A stretch of DNA of 64,000 nucleotides from Azophilus sp965214305 (GTDB taxonomy: Bacteria; Pseudomonadota; Gammaproteobacteria; Pseudomonadales; Azotimanducaceae): assembly GCA_965214305.1 (NCBI GenBank), contig OZ243949.1, forward strand, positions 1,302,001 through 1,366,000, given 5' to 3'. This document shows positions 1 to 9,355 of this stretch, in pieces. Under the pieces are notes generated by a model. It did no database searches, was not told the DNA's origin, and saw only the letters and a list, made by a program, of their open reading frames with translations. Each line of letters begins with the position of its first letter. Position 1 is the stretch's first letter. A program made the position numbers and the translations under genes.

Positions 1-15
1 GACATCAGGAAGCGC

Positions 16-948
16 ATGGAGGAATTGCGTATCGCCACGCGCAAGAGCCGTTTGGCACTGTGGCAGGCAAACCGCATTAAGGCTGAATTGGAGCGTCATC
101 ATGCGGGGTTGGGCGTCGTTTTGGTCGGCATCACGACCGAAGGCGACCGCCGACTTGATGCCCAACTGAGCAGCATTGGCGGCAAGGGCTTATTCATCAA
201 GGCGTTGGAGGCGGCCCTGGTGCGCGGCGAGGCCGATTTGGCGGTGCATTCCATGAAGGATCTGCCCGCCATTCTGGATGCCCGGTTTACCCTAGCGGCA
301 ATCGGGTTCCGGGAAGACGCCCGTGATGCTTGGGTAAGTACCCGGGGTACAGTCGATACCCTGCCCCAAGGCGCGCAAGTCGGCTCCTCAAGCCTGCGCC
401 GCCAAGCCCAGCTACTGGCAGTCCGTTCGGATCTCAAGATGGTACCGATTCGCGGCAACGTGGAGACCCGCCTGCACAAGCTTGATACGGGTGCAGTGGA
501 TGCCCTCCTGCTGGCGGCCGCCGGACTCAAGCGGTTGGGCCTGGCGAGCAGAATAACCGAGGCGCTGAGTTTGCAACGCTGCCTGCCGGCTGCTGGCCAA
601 GGCGCTCTTGGCGTCGAGTGTTGTATGGACAACGAGCCGGTGCGCACCTTATTGGAACCCTTGAACGACCCGGCCGTCTCCCGATGTGTGCAGGCGGAGC
701 GGGCCATCAGCGCCGCCCTGGGCGCTGATTGCAGTATGCCGCTCGGAGCCCACGCGGAACTTGCGAACGGCAGTCTGCATCTCCGCGCCGTGCTCGGATC
801 ACCCGACGGCCACACTTTGTTGCGGGCCGCCGCGATCGGTCGAGACGGCCGGGAGTTGGCGACATCGGTCGTTGAGGAGCTACGGCGCCAAGGTGCCGAT
901 AAACTGCTGAATAAGGGGCTTTCGATCGCTTGCAGTCCCGACCCATGA
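16..948 (+). CDS. hemC: Porphobilinogen deaminase (hydroxymethylbilane synthase)
   Basis: Cytosolic enzyme that joins four porphobilinogens into hydroxymethylbilane in tetrapyrrole synthesis. The 310 residues match the family's usual length. Visible landmarks are the N-terminal IATRKSRLALWQA, the GGKGLF loop near residue 55, HSMKDLP near 78, and GADCSMPLGAHA, whose Cys239 is the expected attachment site of the dipyrromethane cofactor. It is the first gene of a hemC-hemD-hemX-hemY run on one strand, an order typical of gammaproteobacteria. The start ATG follows an AGGAAG-type ribosome site only a few bases upstream, near the window edge, so an upstream partner gene cannot be seen. Confidence 0.97.
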   Translation: MEELRIATRKSRLALWQANRIKAELERHHAGLGVVLVGITTEGDRRLDAQLSSIGGKGLFIKALEAALVRGEADLAVHSMKDLPAILDARFTLAAIGFREDARDAWVSTRGTVDTLPQGAQVGSSSLRRQAQLLAVRSDLKMVPIRGNVETRLHKLDTGAVDALLLAAAGLKRLGLASRITEALSLQRCLPAAGQGALGVECCMDNEPVRTLLEPLNDPAVSRCVQAERAISAALGADCSMPLGAHAELANGSLHLRAVLGSPDGHTLLRAAAIGRDGRELATSVVEELRRQGADKLLNKGLSIACSPDP

Positions 949-1245
949 CTAGCCCGGATATCCCAGCCACTGGCGTCGCAAGGACTCGATACGCCTTGCC
1001 GCTCGGCAGTGAGCGGCCCTGGCGGCGCCGGACACCATCTTCCAGCTCTTGGGGGAGAGAGGAAGGGGAGAGGGTGCGGAACGAGCCGAACGGAACCGCC
1101 GCTGGCCCGCTCTATCCGCAAGCATCCCGTATCGTCCAGTGCGGCGGTATATCGGCAGCCCGAATTTGCTGGAAGACCTTGCAAAATCATAGAAAATTCC
1201 TCAAATGGAAAAGCTGAAGGCTCCACCAGCGCCTGGGGCGCCGGC

Positions 1246-1935
1246 GTGAAAATTTGGATTACGCGCACGGAACCCGGCGCCACGGCCCTTGCCGAAGCGC
1301 TGGCTCATGCCGGGTACGATGTCATCAAAGCGCCCGTGCTGGGGGTAAAGCCGTTGCCGTTCCAGCCGCCGGCCGAGCCCTTTGATATCGGCCTGTTTCT
1401 ATCGGTACAGGCCGTGCGTTTCGCCGCGGCCGATCTGGCAGACAAGATTGGCGCGCTCTATGCGGTCGGGCGCCAAACCCAGGCCGCGCTGAGAGAGCTT
1501 GGCCTCGATGCCAAGGCCCCGAGCCTCGAAACCAGCGAGGGCTTGCTGGCAACGATGCCGGAGCCGACGGACCAGCGCATTGTCCTCATCACCGGCTCGG
1601 GCGGGCGCGATTGGCTTGGTGCCGCATTGACAAATCGCGGTGCTCGGGTGCAGCGTCTTGATGTCTATGTGCGGTATCCTTTGACCCCCTTGATCGAAAC
1701 GGAAGACGTGGACGCCATCGTCGCCTCAAGCGGTGCCGGCTTTGCACAGGCTGCACGGTTGTGGCTTGCTGGCGGCGGCAATCCGGCAATTCCGGTTCTG
1801 GTACCCTCGGCTCGGGTGGCGGCTCTGGGGCCGAGCCTTGGCCTGCCGTTTACCCACGACTGTGGCGGTGCCAATGCAGAGACCGTTCGGCGTAAATTGG
1901 CGTATCTGACAAGCACAAAGATGGCGGGAACTTGA
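1246..1935 (+). CDS. hemD: Uroporphyrinogen-III synthase
   Basis: Cyclises and inverts ring D of hydroxymethylbilane to give uroporphyrinogen III. The family is poorly conserved; the call rests on position between hemC and hemX, a length of 229 residues, the N-terminal VKIWITRTEPGATALAEAL and the VLITGSGGRDWLGAAL segment in the second lobe. The reading frame stays open upstream to 1009, but that stretch is arginine-, serine- and proline-rich with no family resemblance, so I take the GTG at 1246. The 297 bases between hemC and this start hold no gene I can support; part may be the leader of a separate hemD transcript. Confidence 0.85.
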   Translation: MKIWITRTEPGATALAEALAHAGYDVIKAPVLGVKPLPFQPPAEPFDIGLFLSVQAVRFAAADLADKIGALYAVGRQTQAALRELGLDAKAPSLETSEGLLATMPEPTDQRIVLITGSGGRDWLGAALTNRGARVQRLDVYVRYPLTPLIETEDVDAIVASSGAGFAQAARLWLAGGGNPAIPVLVPSARVAALGPSLGLPFTHDCGGANAETVRRKLAYLTSTKMAGT

Positions 1936-2020
1936 AATTGACGCCCCGGGAGCCTGCGCCGACACAGACCAGAACGCCCATGTTGATGGAATACCGCAAT
2001 GCAACCCGAAGCTGATCGCA

Positions 2021-3226
2021 ATGGCTGAAAAAACCGAATCCGCCAAAGACGACGGGGCCGCTCCGCCAAAGCGGCGCTCAGGCGGGCGCGGCTTGGCCGT
2101 CCTCGCACTGTTCATCGGGCTCGCCGCCTTAGCTGGTGTCGCCTATCTCTATGTCACCCTGGTCATGCTTGGTAGCGAGGATAGCGAGCGCATCGCCGTG
2201 CTTGAATCGGCAAACGCGGGTGTGGCGGCGCAACTGCGTCGTCTCGATCAGAACCAGCAAACCGCTATCGATGAACTGCGCGTCAGCCGAGAGACGGCAT
2301 TTGCGACATTCCGCACGGAACAGGATCGGCGGCGACGCGCCGCCGAGGAGGCGCTGGCGGTATCACTGCAACGGGTCGCCGCCCGCAACGCCGAAGCGCC
2401 CACACAGGCCCCGCAGTCGGGCTGGCAACTTGCCGAAACCGAGTACCTCCTGCGCATCGCCAACCGCCAACTGCTCGTGGACAAGGACTTTCGCATCGCA
2501 CTTGGCCTCTTGAGGTCCGCGGACGACCTATTGCGGGATCTGGACGATTTCACACTATACGAGGTGCGGGCGACATTGGCGGAAGAAATACGCAGCCTGG
2601 AGCAGGCGGCGCCGGTCAATATCTCCGAAATTTATCTACGCCTCGACACCACCAAGCGTCAGCTGAGCTCGCTATCGCTGGCTTTGCCGAAATTGACGAT
2701 GGAAACAGCCGTCGTGACGGCCGAGCAGTCAACAAGCCGGGCAAAGTCGAACGGTGCCCATGCGGCAGCCCCACAAGATGCTCAACCCATGCGGGCGGAG
2801 GAGGATGTACCGGGCAACATGGAGCAACCACAGGCGCCCGCGAATCGGCAGCCGCCGGTTGATGAAGCGGCCGGATGGCTGGATCAATTGACAAACGAAC
2901 TCGGCGGCCTGCTGCGCTTGCGGCGCATTGATACGGGCTTCAAACCGCCCCGCGCACCCACCGAGGCGGCCTACCTCGAACTCAACCTGCGCCTGATGCT
3001 GGAGCAGGCGCAACTGTCCGCCCTGCGTGGCGACCAGCACGTCTACGCCGCGAGTTTGGATCAAGCACTGGAGTGGGCCAAAACCTATCTCGACCAACAG
3101 GTTCCGCAGGCCCAGGAAACCATCGCCACCCTGAGGGTATTGCGGGACCTGCGGCTGGATACCCCGGTGCCGGACATTTCCGGCTCACTCATGCAACTCC
3201 GAGAACTGCGGCAGCATACGCAATGA
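2021..3226 (+). CDS. hemX: HemX-family membrane protein (uroporphyrin-III C-methyltransferase-like)
   Basis: Single-pass inner-membrane protein of the hem operon; it is often annotated as a uroporphyrinogen methyltransferase but has no SAM-binding fold and its role is unsettled. It has a short charged cytoplasmic tail, one membrane segment at about residues 25-48, then a long coiled-coil-prone region (residues 55-120). The family signature LLRIANRQLLVDKD is followed by ALGLLRSADDLL. Residues 235-280 are a low-complexity Gln/Ala/Pro linker. Its TGA overlaps the ATG of hemY, so the two are probably translationally coupled. Confidence 0.9.
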   Translation: MAEKTESAKDDGAAPPKRRSGGRGLAVLALFIGLAALAGVAYLYVTLVMLGSEDSERIAVLESANAGVAAQLRRLDQNQQTAIDELRVSRETAFATFRTEQDRRRRAAEEALAVSLQRVAARNAEAPTQAPQSGWQLAETEYLLRIANRQLLVDKDFRIALGLLRSADDLLRDLDDFTLYEVRATLAEEIRSLEQAAPVNISEIYLRLDTTKRQLSSLSLALPKLTMETAVVTAEQSTSRAKSNGAHAAAPQDAQPMRAEEDVPGNMEQPQAPANRQPPVDEAAGWLDQLTNELGGLLRLRRIDTGFKPPRAPTEAAYLELNLRLMLEQAQLSALRGDQHVYAASLDQALEWAKTYLDQQVPQAQETIATLRVLRDLRLDTPVPDISGSLMQLRELRQHTQ

Positions 3227-4413
3227 AAATCGGTCTGCTGTTGCTTATCACGGCTGCCATACTCGGCGGGCTTGTGGGAACCCTCATGTTGCGCGACCCG
3301 GGTTATGTGTTGGTGGCCTACGCGGACCGCGTTCTGGAAACCAGCTTCTGGTTCGCACTGCTGTTGCTGGTGCTCGCCTACGCGGTGTTGCGTCTGTTCT
3401 TTTTTGTTGCCCTTCGCACCTTCCGCAGCGGACAGTTCTTTGATGCTTGGCGGGCCCGGCGGAGCGGCGGCATTGCCACGCGCCAAACAGAGCGTGGCCT
3501 GGTATTGCTGGCCGAAGGGGAATGGGCGGAGGCCAAGAAACTGTTAACCGGCTCGGCTCGCGGTAGCGCCCTGCCATTCGTCAATTTCCTAAACGCGGCC
3601 CAAGCCGCCCATGAGCTTGGTAATGCGGATGAGCGCGACGAGTTGCTCTTGCGTGCGGAGGAAGCCGCGCCCGGCACCGAGGTCGCCGTCTCGCTGGCGC
3701 GCGCGCATCTGCAAATGGAGGCGCAACAGTGGGCGGTTTGTCGAGCGACGCTTACGCAACTGCGGCAGCGGCAACCGAGACACCCCCGCCTCTTGAAACT
3801 GCTGGCGCAATGCCACGAAGCCCTTGAGGACTGGGTCGCGTTCATCGAATTGCTACCGGAACTGCGTAAAGCCAGAGCCATGGAGGATCCGACCCTGGAA
3901 GCGGCGGAGCGGCGCGCCTGGGCGGGCCGTCTCGAGACCGAGGATTACGCGGACGTTTGGCAGCGTCTGCCCCGAGAGCTCAAACGCGAACCCGAGCTCA
4001 TCGCCGCCCGGGCACGACAACTCATTGTTGCCGGCGAGACAGCGGCCGCCGAGCAGGCGCTGCGCAAGGCGCTCAACCGCGGCTGGCACGACGAACTGAT
4101 CGAGCTTTACGGACGCATTGCCGCGCCGGATCCGGCCAAACAACTGGCGGCGGCGCAGCACTGGTTAAAGGACCGCCCGGAGGATCCCTCTCTGCTGCTG
4201 GCGCTGGGTCGAATCGCCATGATGGGTGGTTTCTGGTCGTCAGCGAGGGATTATCTGGAAGAAAGCCTGCGCCTCAAACCCTGCGTTGCCACGCACGGCG
4301 AGCTCGGACGGCTGCTCAGCCATTTGGGTGAATTCATCCGCGGCAGCGAGCATCTCGGCATGGCTTGCCCCGAGTTGCCGAACCTGCGGCTGCCGCCCCG
4401 GCCAGGACGCTAG
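3223..4413 (+). CDS. hemY: HemY-family inner-membrane TPR-like protein
   Basis: Membrane protein with a TPR-like periplasmic or cytoplasmic helical domain, conserved at the end of the gammaproteobacterial hem operon; it is not the protoporphyrinogen oxidase also called HemY. The ATG at 3223 overlaps the hemX stop in an ATGA arrangement, and this start gives two hydrophobic segments (about residues 2-22 and 40-64) with LRDPGYVLV between them, as in the family. The open frame reaches back to 3073 inside hemX, but that extension is out-of-frame hemX sequence. Length from this start is 396 residues. The helical repeat region contains ALPFVNFLNAAQAAHELG, typical of HemY. Confidence 0.93.
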   Translation: MKIGLLLLITAAILGGLVGTLMLRDPGYVLVAYADRVLETSFWFALLLLVLAYAVLRLFFFVALRTFRSGQFFDAWRARRSGGIATRQTERGLVLLAEGEWAEAKKLLTGSARGSALPFVNFLNAAQAAHELGNADERDELLLRAEEAAPGTEVAVSLARAHLQMEAQQWAVCRATLTQLRQRQPRHPRLLKLLAQCHEALEDWVAFIELLPELRKARAMEDPTLEAAERRAWAGRLETEDYADVWQRLPRELKREPELIAARARQLIVAGETAAAEQALRKALNRGWHDELIELYGRIAAPDPAKQLAAAQHWLKDRPEDPSLLLALGRIAMMGGFWSSARDYLEESLRLKPCVATHGELGRLLSHLGEFIRGSEHLGMACPELPNLRLPPRPGR

Positions 4414-4436
4414 CAGCCTCTGCCTGCGACCTCTAA

Positions 4437-5702
4437 TTACTTTGTGCGCATGGAGTTGAAGAACTCGGCGTTGGTCTTGGTGTCTTTGAGTTTGTCGATG
4501 AGAAACTCAATGGCCACCAAATCATCCATATCGTGCAGGATTTTGCGCAGTATCCACACCCGCTGTAGTTCCTCCTCGCCCAACAGTAGTTCCTCGCGGC
4601 GGGTACCGGAACGGCGGATATTGATGGCCGGGTAAACGCGCTTCTCGGCGATTTTGCGTTCGAGGTGCAGTTCCTGGTTGCCGGTTCCCTTGAATTCCTC
4701 ATAGATAACTTCATCCATCTTGGAGCCGGTATCAATCAGCGAGGTGGCGACGATGGTGAGGCTGCCGCCCTCTTCGATATTGCGGGCCGCACCGAAAAAA
4801 CGCTTCGGACGTTCCAGGGCGTGGGCATCAACGCCGCCGGTTAGTACCTTGCCCGAGGACGGCACAATGGTGTTGTAAGCGCGGGCCAGGCGCGTGATGG
4901 AATCGAGCAGTATCACCACGTCCCGCTGGTGCTCGACCAGGCGCTTGGCTTTTTCGATCACCATTTCGGCGACCTGCACATGTCGGGTGGGCGGCTCATC
5001 AAAGGTGCTCGCAACCACTTCGCCGCGCACGGAACGCTGCATTTCCGTGACCTCCTCGGGCCGCTCGTCGATCAGCAACACGATGAGCACCACGTCCGGG
5101 TCGTTGTGGGTGATGGATTGGGCGATGTTTTGCAGCACCAGCGTCTTGCCCGCTTTTGGCGGTGAGACGATCAAACCCCGCTGCCCTTTGCCGATGGGGG
5201 CAATCAGATCGATGATGCGGGCGGTAATGTCTTCGGTGCTGCCGTTGCCGCGCTCCAGACCCAAACGCTTGTTGGGGAACAGCGGCGTCAGGTTCTCGAA
5301 CAGCAGCTTGTGTTTTTTCGAGTTGGGCTCGCTGAAGTTGATCTCGTCAACCTTGAGCATGGCGAAGTAGCGTTCGCCATCCTTGGGCGGGCGGATTTTG
5401 CCAGCCAGGCTGTCGCCGGTGCGCAGGTTGAAACGGCGAATTTGGCTGGGGGAAACGTAGATGTCGTCCGGGCCGGCCAGATAGGAACTGTCCGCCGAAC
5501 GCAGGAAGCCGAAACCATCCTGCAAAATTTCCAGAGTGCCCTCGCCGTATATGTCCTCGCCAGCCTTCGCCAGCTTGCGCACCATGGCGGCAATAACCTC
5601 TTGTTTGCGGGAACGGGCCAGGTTCTCCAGCCCGAGCTCGCGAGCCATATCCACGAGTTCGACAACCGGTTTGGATTTGAGATCCTTCAGGTAAGTTGGC
5701 AT
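4437..5702 (-). CDS. rho: Transcription termination factor Rho
   Basis: Hexameric RNA helicase that terminates transcription at rut sites. Full length at 421 residues. Domains in order: Rho N-terminal helical domain (about 5-47), cold-shock-like RNA-binding domain (51-118) with the RNP motif DGFGFLR, then the RecA-like ATPase with Walker A SPPKAGKT near residue 180 and Walker B VVILLDSITRLARAYN near 262. The Q-loop (VLTGGVDAHALERPKRFFG) and R-loop regions are intact. It converges on hemY with a 23-base gap; I see no clear intrinsic terminator between them. Transcribed alone; no thioredoxin gene lies upstream, unlike many enteric neighbourhoods. Confidence 0.98.
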   Translation of the reverse strand: MPTYLKDLKSKPVVELVDMARELGLENLARSRKQEVIAAMVRKLAKAGEDIYGEGTLEILQDGFGFLRSADSSYLAGPDDIYVSPSQIRRFNLRTGDSLAGKIRPPKDGERYFAMLKVDEINFSEPNSKKHKLLFENLTPLFPNKRLGLERGNGSTEDITARIIDLIAPIGKGQRGLIVSPPKAGKTLVLQNIAQSITHNDPDVVLIVLLIDERPEEVTEMQRSVRGEVVASTFDEPPTRHVQVAEMVIEKAKRLVEHQRDVVILLDSITRLARAYNTIVPSSGKVLTGGVDAHALERPKRFFGAARNIEEGGSLTIVATSLIDTGSKMDEVIYEEFKGTGNQELHLERKIAEKRVYPAINIRRSGTRREELLLGEEELQRVWILRKILHDMDDLVAIEFLIDKLKDTKTNAEFFNSMRTK

Positions 5703-6025
5703 GGCAACGTTTTGCTCTTGTTGGTGAATTCAGGCGCGAAGCAGCGCCGGATGCCAGCCCAATCCGCACACCTATCGGTGTTCATTCCACGGTCTACCGC
5801 CAAGGGTCAGGCTCAAGGGGTGGTGTCTTAAAAGCGGTTGGGAAGAAGCGTAATCAGCGCCTCCGATTGCCAAGTGTAGTACTTTCGATGCCGCCGTCAA
5901 GGGCATGTGCGGATTAGTGGGTGGGGGCGGACCTGGTTGTAAGAAGCTTGGATGCCATCAATGCGTAAAAAGCGTTCATGTGGGCCGGGCTTTTTGTATG
6001 ATTGCAATCACCGAATGGAACTAAA
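5703..6025. other. Intergenic region between rho and the E1-alpha gene
   Basis: About 320 bases between divergent genes. No reading frame here resembles a protein. It should contain the promoter and leader of rho (left side, minus strand) and the promoter of the dehydrogenase operon (right side, plus strand). No strong -35/-10 pair can be called by eye. Confidence 0.4.
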
Positions 6026-6994
6026 GTGACTCTGTTGAATAAAGAAACCCTTCTAGAAGCGTTTCGGCGCATGAGGACGATCAGGGAATTTGAGGATCGC
6101 ATCCATATCAACAGCGCGAAAGGCGAGGTGCCGGGCTTTATTCACTTGTCCGCGGGCCAGGAAGCCAGCGCCGTGGGAATCTGCATGCACCTGACCCCCG
6201 AGGATCATATCGCCAGCACCCACAGGGGGCATGGCCACAGCATTGCCAAAGGCTGCGACGTAACCGCCATGATGGATGAAATCTATGCGAAACGCACCGG
6301 CCTGTGCGCCGGCAAGGGCGGCTCCATGCACATGGCCGACCTGAGCAAAGGCATGATTGGCGCCAACGGCATCGTCGGCGGCGGCGTGCCGTTGACCGCC
6401 GGGGCGGCCCTGAAGGCGAGAATCCTCGGCACCGACCGCGTGGCGGTGGCGTTTTTCGGCGACGGGGCGCTCAATGAGGGCGCCACCCTGGAAACCATGA
6501 ACCTCGCCAAAGTCCTGAACCTGCCGATGATTTTCGCGATGGAAGACAACGGCTACGGCGAGGCCACGCCATCGAGCTGGGCGATTGGCGGCGAGGTGCT
6601 CAAGCGCGCCGAGGGTTTCGGCCTCTCGGCCTGCGCGCTGAACGGCCACGATTTTTTCCAGATGCACGAGGCGGCGGGCCGGATTATCAAAGACGTGCGG
6701 GCCGGCAAGGGCCCCGCTTTCCTGCATATCAGCACCTACCGCTACTACGGCCACTTCGAGGGCGACGCGGCCACCTACCGGTGCGAAGGCGAGGCCGAGA
6801 AAATGCAACAGGAGAGGGATTGCCTGATGATCTTCAGAAACAAGGCCCTGGCCGCCAATCTGGTGGCGGAAAAGGAGCTCGACGATATCGAGCAGCAGGT
6901 TGTGCGCTTGCTCGACGAGGCCGTGGAGCACGCCCGGCAGGCGCCCGCGCCCGGTGCCGCGGACCTGGTGACCGATGTGTATGTTTCCTATTGA
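6026..6994 (+). CDS. Thiamine-diphosphate-dependent dehydrogenase E1 component, alpha subunit (acetoin/pyruvate type)
   Basis: Decarboxylating subunit of a 2-oxoacid or acetoin dehydrogenase complex; binds thiamine diphosphate and transfers the acyl or acetyl unit to the E2 lipoyl arm. The thiamine motif begins GDGALNEGATLETMNLAK (about residues 145-163) and ends at the DNGY sequence; upstream HRGHGHSIAKG and GKGGSMHM are E1-alpha hallmarks. I choose GTG 6026 because GGAA lies five bases upstream; TTG 6002 or 6035 are alternatives. The next gene is the beta subunit. AcoA-like features and the small size favour an acetoin/TPP-type complex over housekeeping pyruvate dehydrogenase, but the substrate is not proven. 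Confidence 0.88.
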   Translation: MTLLNKETLLEAFRRMRTIREFEDRIHINSAKGEVPGFIHLSAGQEASAVGICMHLTPEDHIASTHRGHGHSIAKGCDVTAMMDEIYAKRTGLCAGKGGSMHMADLSKGMIGANGIVGGGVPLTAGAALKARILGTDRVAVAFFGDGALNEGATLETMNLAKVLNLPMIFAMEDNGYGEATPSSWAIGGEVLKRAEGFGLSACALNGHDFFQMHEAAGRIIKDVRAGKGPAFLHISTYRYYGHFEGDAATYRCEGEAEKMQQERDCLMIFRNKALAANLVAEKELDDIEQQVVRLLDEAVEHARQAPAPGAADLVTDVYVSY

Positions 6995-7006
6995 GTGTGC
7001 GCCCCT

Positions 7007-8014
7007 ATGAGTGAAAAATCATTCCGCCAAGCGATCAACGAGGCCCTGCGCGAGGAGATGCGCCGCGATCCCAATGTCTTTCTGATCGGCGAGGATATTG
7101 CCGGAGGCACGGGCGGCGACGGCGAGGAGGACGCCTGGGGCGGCGTGATGGGCGTCACCAAAGGATTGCTGGGAGAGTTCGGCGCGAACCGGGTGATCGA
7201 CACCCCCATCAGCGAAACGGCCTATATCGGTGCCGCGACCGGCGCCGCGGTAACCGGCATGAGGCCCGTCGCGGAGTTGATGTTCTGCGATTTCGCCGGC
7301 GTGTGCTTCGACCAGATCATGAACCAGACGGCCAAGCTGCGCTACATGCTGGGCGGCCAGGCCAAGGTGCCGCTGGTGATCCGCATGCAGTGCGGCGGGG
7401 GGTTCAACGCCGCCGCCCAGCACAGCCAGACCTTGCACGGCTTGTTCACGCATATTCCGGGGATCAAGGTAGTGATGCCTTCCAATCCCTACGAAGCGAA
7501 GGGGCTGCTGATCGAATCCATTCGCGACGACGACCCGGTCATGTTCATGGAGCATAAATTCATGTACGACGACAAGGGCGAAGTACCGGATGAGAGCTAT
7601 GCCATTGCGCTGGGCGAGGCCTATTACAGCCGCGACGGCGATGACATCACCGTTTGCGCGCTGGGCCGCATGGTCAACCTGTGCAACCAAGCGGCGGACG
7701 ACTTGGCCCAGGAGAATATCGGCTGCACCGTGATCGACCTGCGCAGCACCTCGCCGCTGGATGAGGAATCGATCTGCGAATCGGTGGAGGAGACAGGGCG
7801 CCTGGTGGTGGTGGACGAAGGCTATCCGCGCTGCGGCTTCGCCGCCGATATCGCGGCTTTGGCGGCGGTGCGGGTTCAGCCCGCCCTGCGCGCTCCGGTG
7901 AAGCTGGTGACCCCGCCGCACACCACGATCCCTTTCGCCCCGACGCTCGAGGAACTCTATATACCGAGCGTTGACCGCATCAAGCAAGGCATCAAGGAAA
8001 CGCTGGCGGCGTAA
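7007..8014 (+). CDS. Dehydrogenase E1 component, beta subunit (acetoin/pyruvate type)
   Basis: Partner of the preceding alpha subunit; together they form the alpha2-beta2 thiamine enzyme. Landmarks are FRQAINEALREEMRRDPNVF, the FDQIMNQTAKLRYMLGG stretch, the TLHGLFTHIPGIKVVMPSNP loop, and the C-terminal transketolase-like domain with VVDEGYPRCGFAADIAAL. I choose ATG 7007 (MSEKSFRQ) over the in-frame GTG at 6995 because homology-like sequence begins here. The gap from the alpha stop is 12 bases and the E2 gene follows 3 bases after the stop, so this is one transcription unit. No odd features. Confidence 0.9.
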   Translation: MSEKSFRQAINEALREEMRRDPNVFLIGEDIAGGTGGDGEEDAWGGVMGVTKGLLGEFGANRVIDTPISETAYIGAATGAAVTGMRPVAELMFCDFAGVCFDQIMNQTAKLRYMLGGQAKVPLVIRMQCGGGFNAAAQHSQTLHGLFTHIPGIKVVMPSNPYEAKGLLIESIRDDDPVMFMEHKFMYDDKGEVPDESYAIALGEAYYSRDGDDITVCALGRMVNLCNQAADDLAQENIGCTVIDLRSTSPLDEESICESVEETGRLVVVDEGYPRCGFAADIAALAAVRVQPALRAPVKLVTPPHTTIPFAPTLEELYIPSVDRIKQGIKETLAA

Positions 8015-8017
8015 GCC

Positions 8018-9343
8018 ATGGCCGGAAAAATCCAAGCGATCGTGATGCCCAAGCTGGGCTTGTCCATGACCGAGGGCATGGTGGCGAAATGGCATGTGGA
8101 GGAAGGCGCCAAGGTGGCGCCGGGAGACGTGATCGCGGATATTGAAACCAGCAAGATCAGCAACGAGCTTCAGGCGCAGAGCGCCGGCATGATCCGGGGA
8201 AGCCTGGCCGAGGAGGGGGTTGACCTGCCGGTTGGCGGCCTGCTGTGCGTGCTGGCCGACGAAGCGGCCAGCGAGGGGGAAATCGAGGCCTTCATCGCCG
8301 CCTTCAAGCCGCTCGACAGCGACCGCATCGAAGTGGGCGAAGCAGAAATCGCCGGAGCCGAAGAGGCAAGCGACGATGCCAGGCGACCGCAGCGGAAAGC
8401 CGATGCGGCCCGCCCGGACCCGTCCGGCCAGCAGCCTCCGCCGGACGACAGCCGCATTCCCGCCACGCCTTCGGCCCGCAAAGCGGCGGCGAAAGCCGGC
8501 ATCAGCTTGGCCGAGGTCACCCCCACCGGCACCCGCGGCCGCGTGACCCGGGAGGATGTGGAAAAAGCCGCAGCGGCTGCGGCCCAGTCGGCGGCTCGCC
8601 CTGCGGCGGCATCCGAGTCGGCGGCGCCCGCGAAATCTGCGGCAACGGCTTCATCCGGCGAGGCCTACGAGGAAGTGCCGCTCACATCCATGCGGCGAAC
8701 CATCGCCAAGCGCTTGACGGAATCAAAACAAGCCGCCCCGCACTTCCGCCTGGTTGCCGAGGCGAACGTGGATCGGATGCTCGACCTTCGCTCCGATCTG
8801 GACCGCAGCATGGAAGACGGCAAAATTTCCATCAACGACCTGCTGGTCAAAGCGGCTGCCGCAGCCTTGATGCAAGTGCCCGCAGTCAATATCCAGTTCG
8901 ACGGCACTACGATACGCCGCTACGCCGCCGCGCATGTCGCCGTTGCGGTGGCTTTGGAGGAAGGGCTGCTCACCCCGGTCATCCGCAACGCCAACCGCAA
9001 AAGCATTATGGAAATCTCCTCCGAAATAAAGGAATTAAGCCGCCGCGCCAAGCTGGGATCATTGCAGCTGGACGAACTGGAAGGCGGCACCTTCACCGTG
9101 TCGAATCTCGGCATGTTCGGCATCAAGGCGTTCGACGCGATCATCAATCCGCCGCAAGCCGCCATTCTCGCGGTGGGCGCAACGGAAAAGCGCCGCATCC
9201 CTTCGGCGGGCGGGGAACAGGCAGCCACCATCATCACGGCCACGCTGTCGTGCGACCACCGGGTGGTGGACGGGGCCACCGGAGCGCGCTTCATGCAAGC
9301 GTTCAAGGCATTGGTGGAGCATCCGTACCAGCTTTTGATTTAG
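8018..9343 (+). CDS. Dihydrolipoamide acyltransferase (E2) of 2-oxoacid/acetoin dehydrogenase
   Basis: Core acyltransferase that carries acyl groups on a swinging lipoyl arm. Domain order: one lipoyl domain (about 1-80) with lipoylation Lys46 in IETSKISNE, an Ala/Pro-rich linker, a peripheral-subunit-binding domain (147-183, IPATPSARKAAAKAGI), a second flexible Ala-rich linker, and the catalytic domain ending with the DHRVVDG motif (His414, Asp418). It is 441 residues, within the range for single-lipoyl E2 proteins. Unlike canonical AcoC it has no alpha/beta-hydrolase domain. No E3 (dihydrolipoamide dehydrogenase) gene lies in the cluster, so E3 must come from elsewhere. Confidence 0.92.
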   Translation: MAGKIQAIVMPKLGLSMTEGMVAKWHVEEGAKVAPGDVIADIETSKISNELQAQSAGMIRGSLAEEGVDLPVGGLLCVLADEAASEGEIEAFIAAFKPLDSDRIEVGEAEIAGAEEASDDARRPQRKADAARPDPSGQQPPPDDSRIPATPSARKAAAKAGISLAEVTPTGTRGRVTREDVEKAAAAAAQSAARPAAASESAAPAKSAATASSGEAYEEVPLTSMRRTIAKRLTESKQAAPHFRLVAEANVDRMLDLRSDLDRSMEDGKISINDLLVKAAAAALMQVPAVNIQFDGTTIRRYAAAHVAVAVALEEGLLTPVIRNANRKSIMEISSEIKELSRRAKLGSLQLDELEGGTFTVSNLGMFGIKAFDAIINPPQAAILAVGATEKRRIPSAGGEQAATIITATLSCDHRVVDGATGARFMQAFKALVEHPYQLLI

Positions 9344-9355
9344 CGTGCCGTGCCG

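Noticed and set aside
1009..1245. N-terminal extension of hemD
   Set aside because: Low-complexity Arg/Ser/Pro sequence with no resemblance to the family; the GTG at 1246 gives the normal N-terminus.
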